Shown here: positions 32,290-43,417 of the stretch, one piece after another
Layout of the letters: every line of letters begins with the position of its first letter
Position numbering within the stretch: position 1 is the first letter of the stretch
From: Diphasiastrum complanatum
Lineage: Eukaryota > Streptophyta > Lycopodiopsida > Lycopodiales > Lycopodiaceae
Direction of reading: 5' to 3'
Assembly: GCA_029204225.1 (NCBI GenBank)
Contig: CM055096.1
Coordinates: forward strand, 33,860,571 to 33,924,570
Length of the DNA stretch: 64,000 nt
Made by a program: the position numbers and the translations under genes
The notes under the pieces: model-generated
Database searches by the model: none
Told to the model about the DNA's origin: nothing
Seen by the model: the letters and a program-made list of their open reading frames with translations, nothing else

Positions 32290-33088
32290 CCCTCCTTTTT
32301 GGTGTGCCCTAGGGTTTTGTCCAAAACCTTCTCCAACCTTCCATACTCTTCTTCCCTTTCAAATTCAGTCTTCTGCTCTTTCTTTCGTTTTCCAATAACC
32401 ATCGCTCACCTATTTTCTCCTTCCTTTATCATTGCTTCCCCTTTTCTCTACGATCGTTGTTGTTATTGTTATTTGGATCAGTAGTGGTTTTGCTCTGTTT
32501 TGATTTGGCGTTGCCCACTTTTTGTTTTTTGTTAGCACCCTCCTCCATAGCTCGCCTCAGCAGCTCAGCTCCACCCTTGCTAGTTTCTTTGGTGGGTGAT
32601 CGGTTTTAAATTCGGCATGCTCGTTGGTTTCCTCATCTTGCGCGTTTTGCCTTACAAGTTTGATGCTTTTATAGGCGATTGAAAATGGGCACCACCAAAT
32701 TGTTCGGATCAAGTTGGAGCTTTGCTTCCTCCTTATGCAATTGCTTTGTGCATGGCGGCAGACTCTTACACTGGCTACTTTTGCAATCGACGCATCATCA
32801 TATTATTTGAGCCCGTCAGTTTTGCAGATGTTGTTTTCAATTTGGTATCCGATCAGCACATAGACCACGGATACTGGTTTGTGTCGAACCAAAATTCTGC
32901 ATTCATTGTTTTCATGTCGCTTTTGAAGTTCTGTTCTTTGCTTCAGAAGTCCTAGGCTTATTACTCTTTCAAGCGGATAGAAGAAAAATTACATTGCTCT
33001 GCAACCTTTTTTTTTTCCATAAGCGATACAAAGTTCTAATCCTTCAAAGACTTTGTGAAAGCTCTTGTTTTGTTGTTTCTGCAGTGAT
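32290..33088 (+). other. 5' untranslated leader with intron (host gene)
   Basis: A pyrimidine-rich leader (TTCTCCAACCTTCC, TCTTCCCTTTC) begins after the TATA box. A strong acceptor (GTTGTTTCTGCAG) ends at 33,084, four bases before the ATG, so an intron in the leader is inferred. The donor was not fixed. The small open frame at 32,722-32,955 lies inside this region and is not supported as a protein. Confidence 0.5.
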
Positions 33089-34660
33089 ATGATGAAAGCC
33101 TCAATCAAGCTAAGAGAGGATCAGCTTCCTCTGGTTCGCGCGAAGGTTCCCGTAGATTTGATCAAGAGTCTGCCTCTTAGTGCTGGGGTTTCTATAGGCA
33201 GAAGCCATGAATTTGCTGTTCACTTAGGTTCATCCCTGCAGGCGGGCCTCTGTTGCCGGTTAAGCTACAGGCCGAACAATGCTGAAAATCCCTTTGCAGT
33301 GGCTCTGAAGAGTAACTTTGGGCGATGGATTTCTTCTTCTACAAGAGCTACTTTATCTATCGCTGCCGAATTTAATCTATCCAAGAGTGGCTGCCCGTCC
33401 TTTCGGTTGTGGATGAAGCCTAGAATAGGCGATTATAGTCTTAACCGAAATCTGCACTTTGTAAAAACTGGTTTTAGTGGCAGAAGCTACGATAACAACT
33501 TTCAAGGAGGCTTGATAGAGTTGAAGGAGGTGAGTGAAGGCGGCAGAACTATGAAGTTTGATCCAGATCATTCTGTAACCAGCCCTGTTTCCTTGAACAA
33601 TGATTGCTCTGCCTCTGTATCTGGGCCTCATCAAGTTGTAGTGGCAAATAGTGTTCATGCCAGACCATTTACAAGCGGAGAGGAGCAACAGTCTTGGGGT
33701 TTTGGGTGTGCAGAGGATGACACTGCATTCTCAGGAGCCAATTTCACTCCAGAGTCAAAATGGAAAGGCAGGCCTGATCTGATAAGCGAACGACAGCGAC
33801 AGTCGGTGACGATCGATAGCTGTGAGAGTCCAAAGAGAGCATCAGGTCTCAATTTCCTTCTTGCAGCTCAAGATGAAGGCAAGCAACTGGGATTTCTGAA
33901 CGAACCCAAGCCTTTTGAACATGAAAGTGATGCAGGGATGCAGAGAAACAGGTTCAAGAGGAATTTTAGTGGCTGGAGCATGAGAGCTCATACCTCTTTA
34001 CCCGTGGGTAGGCAGGTCATGGCACGCATTCGATGGAGCGTGAATCTACCTTCTGATGTTTTTGAGAACTTGGAATGTGGACCCTTTTCACTTCTTAAGT
34101 TGCCAATGCTTTCCATGGATAAAGTGACTGTAGAGGGCATGGGTACATTTAAAAAGCCAAGGAGGCCAATGTATAGCCAAAGGGAGCCAGAGAGGAAGCC
34201 CAAAATTCCTCACAGGGACATGCCCGAAAAGAGTGCGGAATTGGAACAGGTTGCTGCCATGTGTTCGTCCATGAAGCAGCAATTACATCTTCTTCATTCC
34301 GAAAACAAGGTTCTCATGAAAACCATGGATGATTTGAGGACAGAACTGAACCATAAAGAAATTCTTGACTATGATGCAGCTACAAGATCTGTCAAAGATT
34401 ATTTCAAGCAGGATGACAACCTTCTCTATTTGCGCCTCTTCGGGGAAATATTAGCCAAATGTGATAACACATCCAAAGGTATTTTTCTTGATAATGTCCG
34501 GAGAATAAGTAAACCTTATAGGGATCATTCTCTTAATGAGGACAAGACAGGAGCTAGTTTTGGTACTAGAAGCACATCAGATAATCACCCATCCGAGGTT
34601 CCACAAGAGCTTCAAAAAGCAATAGTCAAGGTGAATGGTGGGAATATAAGCAGAAAATAA
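33089..34660 (+). CDS. Conserved plant protein of unknown function, intact
   Basis: An uninterrupted 523-codon frame starts MMKASIKLREDQLPLVRAKV just after a splice acceptor, and ends in TAA. I favour this ATG over an upstream in-frame codon at 33,065, because that one lies inside the acceptor tract. The first ~110 residues (VGxSIGRSHEFAVHLGSSL, CCRLSYRPNNAENPFAVAL, FNLSKSGCPSFRLWMKPRIG) look beta-rich and resemble an unnamed family conserved in land plants; I recall it as uncharacterised. The middle is low-complexity and polar. Residues near 380-425 form a heptad-rich, coiled-coil-like segment (SAELEQVAAMCSSMKQQLHL ... KVLMKTMDDLRTEL). Codon use is more GC-balanced than in the surrounding repeats. 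No transposon motif is seen. It is the only convincing host gene in the window; function and location are unknown. Confidence 0.85.
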   Translation: MMKASIKLREDQLPLVRAKVPVDLIKSLPLSAGVSIGRSHEFAVHLGSSLQAGLCCRLSYRPNNAENPFAVALKSNFGRWISSSTRATLSIAAEFNLSKSGCPSFRLWMKPRIGDYSLNRNLHFVKTGFSGRSYDNNFQGGLIELKEVSEGGRTMKFDPDHSVTSPVSLNNDCSASVSGPHQVVVANSVHARPFTSGEEQQSWGFGCAEDDTAFSGANFTPESKWKGRPDLISERQRQSVTIDSCESPKRASGLNFLLAAQDEGKQLGFLNEPKPFEHESDAGMQRNRFKRNFSGWSMRAHTSLPVGRQVMARIRWSVNLPSDVFENLECGPFSLLKLPMLSMDKVTVEGMGTFKKPRRPMYSQREPERKPKIPHRDMPEKSAELEQVAAMCSSMKQQLHLLHSENKVLMKTMDDLRTELNHKEILDYDAATRSVKDYFKQDDNLLYLRLFGEILAKCDNTSKGIFLDNVRRISKPYRDHSLNEDKTGASFGTRSTSDNHPSEVPQELQKAIVKVNGGNISRK

Positions 34661-35380
34661 CAAAATGCTTTAGCAGTTATGTAGAGAGCACTTTAGATAA
34701 AGAGTACTGTAATAGGATACGAGCTTGTAGCCTAAATTGATTTTGGTTTTAGCCAGATGGGGTTAACATGTACATTGCATACTTTTCTGGCATTTTTCTT
34801 GTGAACTAACTATGTTAAGCTGAGTAAATTCATGGTTGTAAAAAAAACTGCTGATGATCGTTGAATTTCCTTGCGGGTAACAAATTGAGCATTAGGAACA
34901 AGCTTTTGAAAATGAAAAATTCGATCTATTTAGTTTCGTGGTTTATGAAAATATTTTACTTCTGTTGACATAGAGACCAACTTTTTTCACCTGTCCTGTG
35001 TTTAATCTTTATAATTGTTGCAGCTTTGTGCATTATAGCAAACTTGTTACACTAGAGTGGCTTCTAGTGACAATGAATCATGTTGTGAACCTTTTTGAGT
35101 TGATTTGAAGCATTTTGCATGTTAATGATTCAAACCAAAGGAGCAAGTGCATTTCAAGGTTGCTTGTTGGAAGTATGTCCACCACCAAGCCACAGAGTCA
35201 AGTTTCCATGAATTATGATTTGTTGGCTGACGAATCGTGATTCGACACTGAATCAAATGGTACCAATTCGAATTGGAAAGAATCTGGATTGTAAACGTTT
35301 TTGAAATGTCATGGGTCTTGATTCCTAGAAGCCAGTTTGTCACTTTGGAAGGGAGAGAAATAGAGTCTTCAAAGAAAAGA
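34661..35380. other. 3' flank of the host gene; no other gene
   Basis: The first ~250 bases are probably 3' untranslated sequence (AT-rich, ends near GTTGTAAAAAAAACTG at 34,835). Nothing else supported. Confidence 0.4.
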
Positions 35381-35389
35381 GAGAAAACT

Positions 35390-35560
35390 TGAAAGGAGGA
35401 GATGTCAGAGGAAGGGAGAGACTAAAGTTAGGAGTTAGGAGTTAGAACTTAGGTAATAGGGAGCTAGAAATTAGATATCAAGAGTATAAACTTGAAAGTT
35501 AGAGTTAGGTTAGAACTTAGATACTTAGAAGGTAGAATCGAGAGGAGGCTTTTTGAGGGA
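35390..35560. repeat. Degenerate GTTAGAACTTAGG-type simple repeat
   Basis: Repeated AGTTAGGAGTTAGAACTTAG, GAGCTAGAAATTAGA, AAGTTAGAGTTAGG units. Confidence 0.6.
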
Positions 35561-35749
35561 AACATAGGATGGAAAGATAATTTAGGCAATTCGATTTACG
35601 GTGAGAGCTAGAGAGCTAGAGATCATGTATGGAGCACCAGAGATCATGTATGGGGTCATGTGATAGTTGCTTCAACATACAATGACACAAGCTACACATA
35701 CGGCCTGATTCATATTTGAGCAAACCTTTTGAGTTCTCGTGGCTTTGAG

Positions 35750-35880
35750 ATTGGACTTTGCCCACAAGTACCACTAGAGCTCTTGACCACGATTGTGAGA
35801 CCAAGAGCTCTTTGAGATGATTATGTCCGCAAGCACCACCAGAGCTCTTCACCATGATTGTGAGATCATGAACTCTTTTG
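35750..35880. repeat. Tandem duplication of about 66 bases
   Basis: TGCCCACAAGTACCACTAGAGCTCTTGACCACGATTGTGAGAC is followed by a diverged copy beginning TGTCCGCAAGCACCACCAGAG; each unit ends in a CTCTTT-GAGA-like stretch. (Full units are longer than quoted.). Confidence 0.65.
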
Positions 35881-37860
35881 GGAGAAATTATTCCTCTAGT
35901 TGTAGGGGAACGACATACACTTGTGACTTCTTCTTTTCTGAATTTTGAATGATGAATTTGCATTTTCAATGTTTTTTTAAATATTGTGTTTGTTGCAATA
36001 GGATCATCTCTTTCGGCTAAGTATGTATTCGCCTAAATTCCCAAGAGTGGTGAAGGTGAGATAGAGGCAGAGGTTCACACATCTTTGGCACTTTTAGGTG
36101 TAGTCGACCTTTCTACTTTTAGAGGCTGCAAGGTTGTTGGTAGGGGTAGAAATTATTATTGTATTAGTTTTAAGGTGAGAACAAGAAGAGGGTTGGCATG
36201 GTTATTACCTTTTTTACTTTCCCTTCCATCTACCAAAAACTCTTGTTTGGAGGGGTATGGGAATCTATTTGAAGTTCATGAAGATGACATAGGTTTACCA
36301 TCATGACTTATGGTTGGGAGTGACAATAGCAAACCGATCGAAATGGATTTTAAAATTTGAGGGAAAATAATAATAATAATAATCTAATCTCTGTGCGAGT
36401 GCACGCGCGAGAAAGTTTGGCATATAAAACTTCGAACTTGGTAGGGAATAATAGAATTATGAATATTTTGTGCATATGCATTGTGTCTTGTACTTCAATG
36501 TCTCATTGGATTCTCAATTATTCAAGTGTGTTGATTACCAATTTCTTATAGTCATTGTATAGAGCCATGATCATTGTCCAAACACTTAAACAACACTTGG
36601 TTTTTCTTTAACAAAAAAGGTAAAGGAATAAAGCCAAGCCAAAAAAAATAATCCTAAAAACGTTTTGCAATTTCTTTCTCAACAAATTAGATTCTTTTTT
36701 GTTGGCCTTGCTTTGCAAAGTCAATACTATGTGTTGAGGTTGGTCAATGGAGTTTGGAAAAAAGTAAACGTTAAAGGATATTCTAAGGTGGCATCCTAAA
36801 CTTTTAAGTCATGACCTCAGTGCCATCTCTGTCGTTGCTGCATCATCATCATCATCATCATCCACAACCAAACGTCCTTTCTCATGCAGTTGGTATTGTG
36901 TTTTTTTCGAGGGAGGACATTCTCCCTCCTTGAAGTCTATTCACCAAGGACAGAACTTCACTTCCCACTCACTCAGGCCATTTTTTCTGTTGAGATTAGC
37001 CTTTGCAGAGTACATAGAAACCTCCTCCTTCATGGAGATTTGATTCCACATATCCATTACCTAAGGCATTTCCTCCACAGCATGCTTCGCTTTAAGATGA
37101 AAGAAATATTTGTCCAATTGAACACATCAAGTTGGATTACAGTAAAAAAAACACATAAACAAATTGTACCATGCAAATGTAAAAACATTCAATGTCACCT
37201 CTATATCACACGCTTTGTTGTTAGCTTCGCCTCTTCCTTTGCCTCGGTGGTCAGGATAGGTTCCATCACAGAAGATATGGAGTCAAAAAGGTAATTCCCA
37301 AACCTCAACTTGATAGATGTAAAATATTTTGTGAAAGTGTTTGTAGCAGATTCCAGAGTTCCTATGACATGCACAAAAAACACATTGTCAAATCAAGTTT
37401 AAAAATAATAATAATTCTCAATGCGAAGGGCTTCAAATTCTCTCAATTGATTATTTTACTCCTATCCAGAATCTGAAATTTGTTTTAATGAGTTTGCAGG
37501 CATAGCATTTTCTATACTATCCTTTGGAAGCTAAAAAATGTGCAAGGTACTTTTATAGTCTCTCGAATGCAATCTATGCTAAAAACACCTGATTCCTGCT
37601 ATTTTTCACATGAATTTCATTATATGGTACTTTATCAAAACAACCGAATCTCAATGTCAATTTGTAACAAGCCTAAGCTTGAATTTCAATTAGCATAACG
37701 TATCAATGCTTAAGCTGCAGATGTGAGCACTTTATAAGCTTACTATGTTTAAACTGAGGCACATGTAGAACAACTGATCAAACAGATCTTGATTCTACCA
37801 ACAGTTTACTTGACAAAGGATGAGAAAGAAACGAACGCGAAATCGAAACATTTCTATTTG
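35881..37860. other. No gene recognised; short microsatellites
   Basis: AATAATAATAAT at 36,366 and a CATCATCAT run at 36,840-36,863. Frames at 36,085-36,306 and 36,884-37,294 have no motif and cross low-complexity sequence. Confidence 0.4.
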
Positions 37861-37869
37861 TGACCAACT

Positions 37870-38280
37870 CGAAAAGATTCGCAAAGGATTCGCGAAATTT
37901 GTCTTGCAGTCAACTCGAAAGATTCGCAAAATAGTTTCTTGTAGAAGCTCGTGGCTTTCTTGTTGAAGCTCGAAAGATTTGCGAACAGAATCTTGTCCAG
38001 AAATATTTTGTTTCTTGTTCAAGCCTCAGATGTCGCAAAATTGTCGCGAACAATTCGCGAAATCTTCTGGACTGTTCTTCAAGCTCACCTGTCGCGAAAT
38101 CATCTTGAACAGTTCGCAAAATATTCTAAATTTTTTTCTTCAAACTCAAGAATTGTCATCTGTCGCGAACAATTCGCGAAAGACGAAAATGTCGCGAAGA
38201 GACAAGTGTCGCGAACAATTCGCGAAACACGAAGCTGAGACGAAGAGATGGACTGTCGCGAATAATTCGCGAACAGAATT
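37870..38280. repeat. Array of TCGCGAACAATTCGCGAA palindromes
   Basis: The unit GTCGCGAACAATTCGCGAA (inverted repeat TCGCGAA/TTCGCGA, 4-base centre) occurs at 38,045, 38,164 and 38,209, with partial units at 37,867, 37,890, 37,920, 38,030, 38,093, 38,118, 38,191 and 38,254. Spacing is irregular (30-60 bases). The long overlapping frames here are by-products of the repeat. Confidence 0.75.
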
Positions 38281-38408
38281 TATTTGACCCTGGAAACAGA
38301 GCGTCTATTTGAATATCAACCGTCGTAAACGGTTAGATATCTACTATTACATCATTGAAAGGTCAAAAGGCTTGTACATAAAAGGCCAAAAGACATGTCC
38401 TGTAGCAA

Positions 38409-38416
38409 TATAAATA
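38409..38416 (+). promoter_or_regulatory. TATA-like element downstream of the palindrome array
   Basis: TATAAATA within AGCAATATAAATACATGCGC, followed by CACACTCACTCAATCAGAG, a plausible start region. No clear coding sequence follows; this could be an LTR promoter. Confidence 0.4.
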
Positions 38417-38842
38417 CATGCGCACTACTCGTTGTAACACACTCACTCAATCAGAGACACAACAGAGAGATAAAACAACAAGAGATGATCAAGATGCAAG
38501 GACAGATGGAGAAAATTTGGACTCAGATCAAAGAACATTCACCTACCTTGCCCTTGTTGAATCTTGAGTGGCCACATGTACTATACTAACGAACACATAC
38601 AACGGCACTAAAATGGTTAACAAACATATAGAGAATGGAGGTCCCAAATAGTTTCACGTTTTGAGAGGCTAGAATGTTCTTGAAACATGCAAAATCACAT
38701 TGTTTGTTAGCTTTTGCTTTTGAGAATCTATTCATTCATACATATAGTAAACCACATTGCATGTCGTTTTTTGGCCTTATGCTTCATGCATTGTTTGCAT
38801 GAGTTAGTAAGAACCTTCTAATGAGAACATATGCATGTTAAT

Positions 38843-39212
38843 TTAGCCCTCCACCGATACCATTTTCATTTTCCAGCACATGAACACTTTTCTAATGTGT
38901 AAATTGCAAAACTTTTCTTCTTCTTCAAATCTTTCGACGAAATCATTGAGACGACTATAAAGATTTTCCATTAGACTCAGAGTATCTTTCTTCTTAACAA
39001 ACTCAAGATAGATCTTAACCCAGTCAATAGTCTCAAGTATATCACTAAGACAAAGAATCTTATTCTCAGGTCCAGTAAAAGAACAAGTGGTCTTATCAGT
39101 ATCAATGATAAAATTATGCATTTCAACAGCCTTTTTCATACAACAAATCAAAGGCTGAACAAAATGGTTAGGCGGAGGACGGGGCTTCCCATAACCCAAA
39201 GCAACAGCATCC
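38843..39212 (-). CDS. Possible exon of an unknown protein
   Basis: A 118-codon minus-strand frame (from 39,199; open back to a TTTCAG acceptor at 39,213) encodes LGYGKPRPPPNHFVQPLICC, MKKAVEMHNFIIDTDKT, ILETIDWVKIYLEFVKKKDT and YSRLNDFVERFEEEEKF. The composition is protein-like, with an amphipathic helix near the end. I recognise no family. It is adjacent to the inverted-duplication arm at 39,345. A single-exon fragment of a decayed gene is as likely as a working gene. Confidence 0.4.
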
Positions 39213-39344
39213 TGAAACCATCATGTGGACTAAATCATGCAAACAGACCTTTGTTAGCTTATGAATCGGATAAAAGGTAAGAGCTTCAGTACTATCCCAA
39301 CCAAGGAATAGTCAAATTTACACCACCAGGATGCAAGAGAGAGA

Positions 39345-39810
39345 GATACAAGACTGCACTTAGTTCATGTTTCGAATATGATAATGCTTGGTTCGAGTAA
39401 GAACGGAGCGTAGTAAAAAACCTCGTAATGACAGATTTCGCTATACTATCACATGCACCAATATCAGTTTACTAGAATAAGATTTGCAAAACATAATGAA
39501 ATGTTATTGTAGAAGTATCAATATTTTGTGAATACAGAGAACTACATTATTTCTATAAAGTAAGCCAACCGAGCTTCTTCTATCCATCCCTGGGGATAGT
39601 AGAAGAGAGAGTTTAAAAACCATTAAGCAAAGGTAGAATAAGTTTGTGAGTTGTCCATCATTGGGCTATAAGCTACGGATTCACATAACTAGTATACTAT
39701 AATGCAAAGAGTTTCCATATATTTTTCTCATAGAAACATCCTTAGAGTCCATCGTTGGATTACTAACATATTTTTTCATAAGAGATGCTTCAAAAAGTGC
39801 GATGGAAGCC
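39345..39810 (-). repeat. Arm 2 of the inverted duplication
   Basis: Reverse complement of about 22,905-23,340; includes the CCATCCCTGG, GTCCATCATTGGGC and GTCCATCGTTGG copies of the CCAGCGATGGACA motif. Confidence 0.8.
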
Positions 39811-39814
39811 CTGG

Positions 39815-40111
39815 TGTCCAGCTATTATGTGGGTAGTATAGTTTGTGACTAAAAAAAAAAAATCATAACTTTTGAACGACAACTCGGATTGAGACGATTA
39901 CGGTGCCATTAGAAAGCCCTCAACGAGAGCTTTTCAACGACACCCAACATGACCCAGTTTTGAGCTACGATGAAGAAGTTATGGCCAGTCAAAGTTTTGG
40001 TCGGTCAACACTTGGTCAACCTGATATCTCTTTCAAGCGCAGTTGACCGGTTGGACTGGCCTACTGACCTCTAATGGGATAAACTGTCTGAGATCAGTCG
40101 TGGACATGACA
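39815..40111 (-). repeat. 3' LTR of a chromovirus (minus)
   Basis: It begins TGTCCAGCTATTATG on the plus strand and ends GTGGACATGACA, so the termini are TG...CA. On the minus strand it is preceded by a polypurine tract AATAAAGGGGGAAGAA (40,127-40,112). About 297 bases. An A12 run at 39,851 lies inside. No second LTR of this family was found in the window. Confidence 0.65.
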
Positions 40112-40133
40112 TTCTTCCCCCTTTATTCAAGTT

Positions 40134-40375
40134 CTAACCTTTGAACTTAAAGCTAGTGAAGTTCCTCCTTAAGCTCCCTTCCTGTTCCCAGGAACCATCA
40201 TCGTCCTTGCAACCTTTCCATTGAATCAGATGCTCGATAACTATATGATTCCTTAATCGTGTAGTTCTTGTATCCAAGATCTTTTCGGATTCAAGTTCGG
40301 ACGCACTCGATGATTCATCCAACATGTCCAATTGGTCTCCAGAACCAAGATGCTCCCCTTCATATAGACTCTTCT
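40134..40375 (-). pseudogene. Chromodomain end of a Ty3-gypsy (chromovirus) polyprotein
   Basis: The frame reads SLYEGEHLGSGDQLDMLDES, then ILDTRTTRLRNHIVIEHLIQ and WKGCKDDDGSWEQEGSL, the typical ILDRR...VKWKG....TWE pattern of a chromovirus chromodomain, ending in a stop at 40,134. It continues the integrase end located at 55,320: the two halves are separated by the 14.9-kb copia insertion. Known role: the chromodomain targets integration to heterochromatin. Upstream frame on the other side is broken (see 55,320-55,870), so the element is not functional. Confidence 0.8.
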
Positions 40376-42832
40376 TGTGAAATTTGAAAAAAGCTATATA
40401 TGTTGAGTTAGGGGGTTCATTAAATTTTTCTATGTCCATCCACATGGTAGTAGGTGATAGGGCTTTGGATTAGGAGGCAACTTCAGCAATTACACATGTT
40501 AAATCATGATTAGGCTAAAAGTAAAGTTTGATGTGGCTCGAGCTAGCTTAGGCTTGCTACAAGTGTCATGTTTAGGTTGGATGTGTGACTCATCCCTATG
40601 TGTTGGCATGAGATCTAGTGACCAATCAAAAGAGAGATTTACAGATCATTTGTATGTGCCAATCAAAAGTTATAGCCATTTGAATCAAGGTGGGTAGGAC
40701 ACCCAACCTGGTTGGACACATTTGGTTTGACTCATATCTTGCTTCATTGATCCAAAAACTCATGAAAAAGCTTGCCAATCTTGTCTATTTGAGATCTAGA
40801 TAATTTTTTGAGGTCATATTACATAGTTTCATTCAATCCATTTGTATTTGAGACATTTGTGGATGTTTTGAGTGCTTTCCACGTGCTTGAAAGAGTCTGA
40901 CCCAAACTTTGTCCATAATTCACCTTTGATTGAAAGTTTGATTTAGTTTGAGAGAGCTAGTGAGATTGATCTCACATCTAGATACAAGATCTTATCTTGG
41001 AGTTGGTAGCACACCTTTATTGGATCCATTATTGAGAGAGAAGCAGCACTTTGTATTCCATTACAAGACATCTAATTCGCTTTTTATGGCTTATGTGAAA
41101 GATTTCAACTACTTTAGTCAAATTTGCTATATTTGTTTATTTGACAATTGAGGTCGATTTCATATTAGACTTAGAGTTTGAATTTTCAAAGTTATATTAG
41201 TCTAAAAGCATTTGAATAAACACTTTTTGAAAGTGTGGGAAAGTGTAGTACACGAGTTTTGGTAGATTCAATTTGAATGTGGAGACATTTGAACCTAGTC
41301 CACATTAATGGTAGGATTTCTGTTATGGAGGGAAACCAAACTCATTAATGATTCATGGATGTATTATATATAGCTATACACACATGTGAGGAGATGCATT
41401 ATCGCTTCTCATTTCATTTCATGCTTATACATGAGTTCTCTTTGGTTCATCTATCCATTGGTGCACTATATTGGTGATATCTTGCAATTTTGTGTGTAGA
41501 ATGCTCAATTTATGCTATATTCGGATCCACACGTTGAAATACAGTAGCTTATTGTTTTGGTACGGAAAAAAAAAAAACTTTATTTCATGCTTTTATTGAT
41601 GTTTGATAAAGATCTATTAGAGTTTGCATCTCATTCATAGAGTAGATGTTGATTTTTCTACATTGACAAGGTTGGTGATTTGTTGTCTTCTTAACCCAAA
41701 ATCATTTTATGGACTTGGATCTTGATTGATCTGAAATTCTTCACATGATATCAGAGCCCTTTTATTTTGATTCGGCCTAGCCATTACATCTAGAATAGTA
41801 CGGTGTACTCTTTCTGTGGACGACAAGGTAATGGCTTAGTAAATTATCAATGACAGCATTTAAAAAATGTGTGTCGCGATCACTAACTAGTTCTATAGGA
41901 CAGCCAAAACGTGTAATAATGTTTTCGTAAAGAAAACACGTGACAGTTTTTGCGTTGGCGTCCTTTGTTGCTCAATCCTCTGTTAAAATATCACTTCCAA
42001 CTTGTTGTATCTTGTAGATCTCAAGTTATTTGAGCTTGATAGGATCTCACACGTGTGGAGTCTATTCCCACATGTGAAAGAATGTACGTAATTCATTTTT
42101 ATTAAGTTAGATTGGTTTTAGCTTGATCTACACTAGTGTGACATTGACCTTCGAGTAGAATCTTGAAAATGATCAAATTGGTCAAACTTTTTGTAAATAG
42201 ATTGGACTTCCATGTGAATGAGTTATTACTCACACATGTCAAGATACCATTCACATGTGTGGATAAGCTTCTAGAAGATAAGATAGGAAGATTTCATTAG
42301 ATCCTATTTTATAGGGAATATTCGTATAAATGTGGAAGACTAGCTATTTGTTTTCTAGCCAAAGAGAATAGTCAACTTTGGGAAATGAGCACATATGACT
42401 CCCATTGGTGGATCTGGATGACTAGGCACTCTTCACCTGTGTGAAGGCCTGCTGGACAGTACACAGCTCGTGGATGTACTTGATCTATAAAGAGATCAAC
42501 CAAATCAATAACAAGTTGATGTAACATTGGCAAATTCTAGTTTTGTTGAGATTTCCACATTTGTCTTGAGTTTTGATAAATGAAATGCATTTGTAAGCTA
42601 ATGTACTTTACTCTCTGTAAACAGGCCGTACAGGTACTGTCCTCCAGACGTGTGAGGCCGCCCATCCATGTGTTTGATCATTTGATCCATTGCTCTTGCT
42701 TAAATCATAGTGTAAAGCATCCAGATCAAGATCTAACATCTAGAACTTCATAGATCTTTGGACTAAGCAATCAATAACTCTTAATGATTGATAGTACAAT
42801 CAATATTTGTCTTTTTTCTCTGAAAATTGACA
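40376..42832 (+). repeat. 5' LTR and leader region of the copia element, rearranged
   Basis: 40,376-40,480 and 40,504-40,645 match the start of the 3' LTR (53,794-53,880 and 54,716-54,860). Beyond that, 40,650-40,830 resembles the leader of another copia family (see 945-1,715). Two possible LTR-end/primer-site pairs exist: CTTCACA|TGATATCAGAGC (41,746) and ATTGACA|TGGTATTAGAGC (42,833). A TATA-like TATTATATATAGC is at 41,364. I could not decide which is the true end; a second related insertion is likely. Confidence 0.5.
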
Positions 42833-42844
42833 TGGTATTAGAGC
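42833..42844 (+). promoter_or_regulatory. Copia primer-binding site, one base changed
   Basis: TGGTATTAGAGC directly after ...GAAAATTGACA. An alternative site, TGATATCAGAGC, is at 41,746-41,757. Confidence 0.6.
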
Positions 42845-43417
42845 CAATCTAAGAGTGATCTAAATGATTAATAGTACTTGAGAAATCATTGATAATTTGT
42901 TGTTTTTGAGTTCTAATTGAGAGGGCGAGTTCAAAGAGAGAAGTAACATCATTTTTTTTGGTCAAGATCGATTTGTGGGCTGCTGAAGTATTGTCCACAC
43001 GTGTGAAACCATACAGCAACCTTCAAATTAACTTCCATAAGTGTTTTTGATCCAAAAAAGTGCATACTAGTCCAAAATTCAAGGTTTTTAGTGCATTGTC
43101 TAGATCTAGGTTCAATCTATTGAATGCTAATGATCAAATAGTGATTTGAGTCATTAAAGTAGATCATTTTGAAGCATTAGATCAAATCTTCAAGGCTGAT
43201 TTGTTCAGATCTTAAGTGTGTGTGGAATATCAAACCAATTTGAACTAGAATCAATTTCTTTGTGGAGTTAATTGCTAGGATATTTGTAGTTATACCATCA
43301 TCCAAGTTGAACTAGGATTGATTGGGCCAAGATTAGAATCTTCTTGAAAGATAGAAATCTATCTTAGATCACACCTTATCAAGAGAACTTTGTTTATCTC
43401 ATAGGCTTTCATTCAAA

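Noticed and set aside
32722-32955. 77-codon frame upstream of the host gene
   Set aside because: It lies in the inferred leader/intron, has no conserved motif, and is followed by a strong splice acceptor before the main ATG.
37951-38287. Long overlapping frames on both strands
   Set aside because: They are products of the TCGCGAA repeat array, which is open in several frames.
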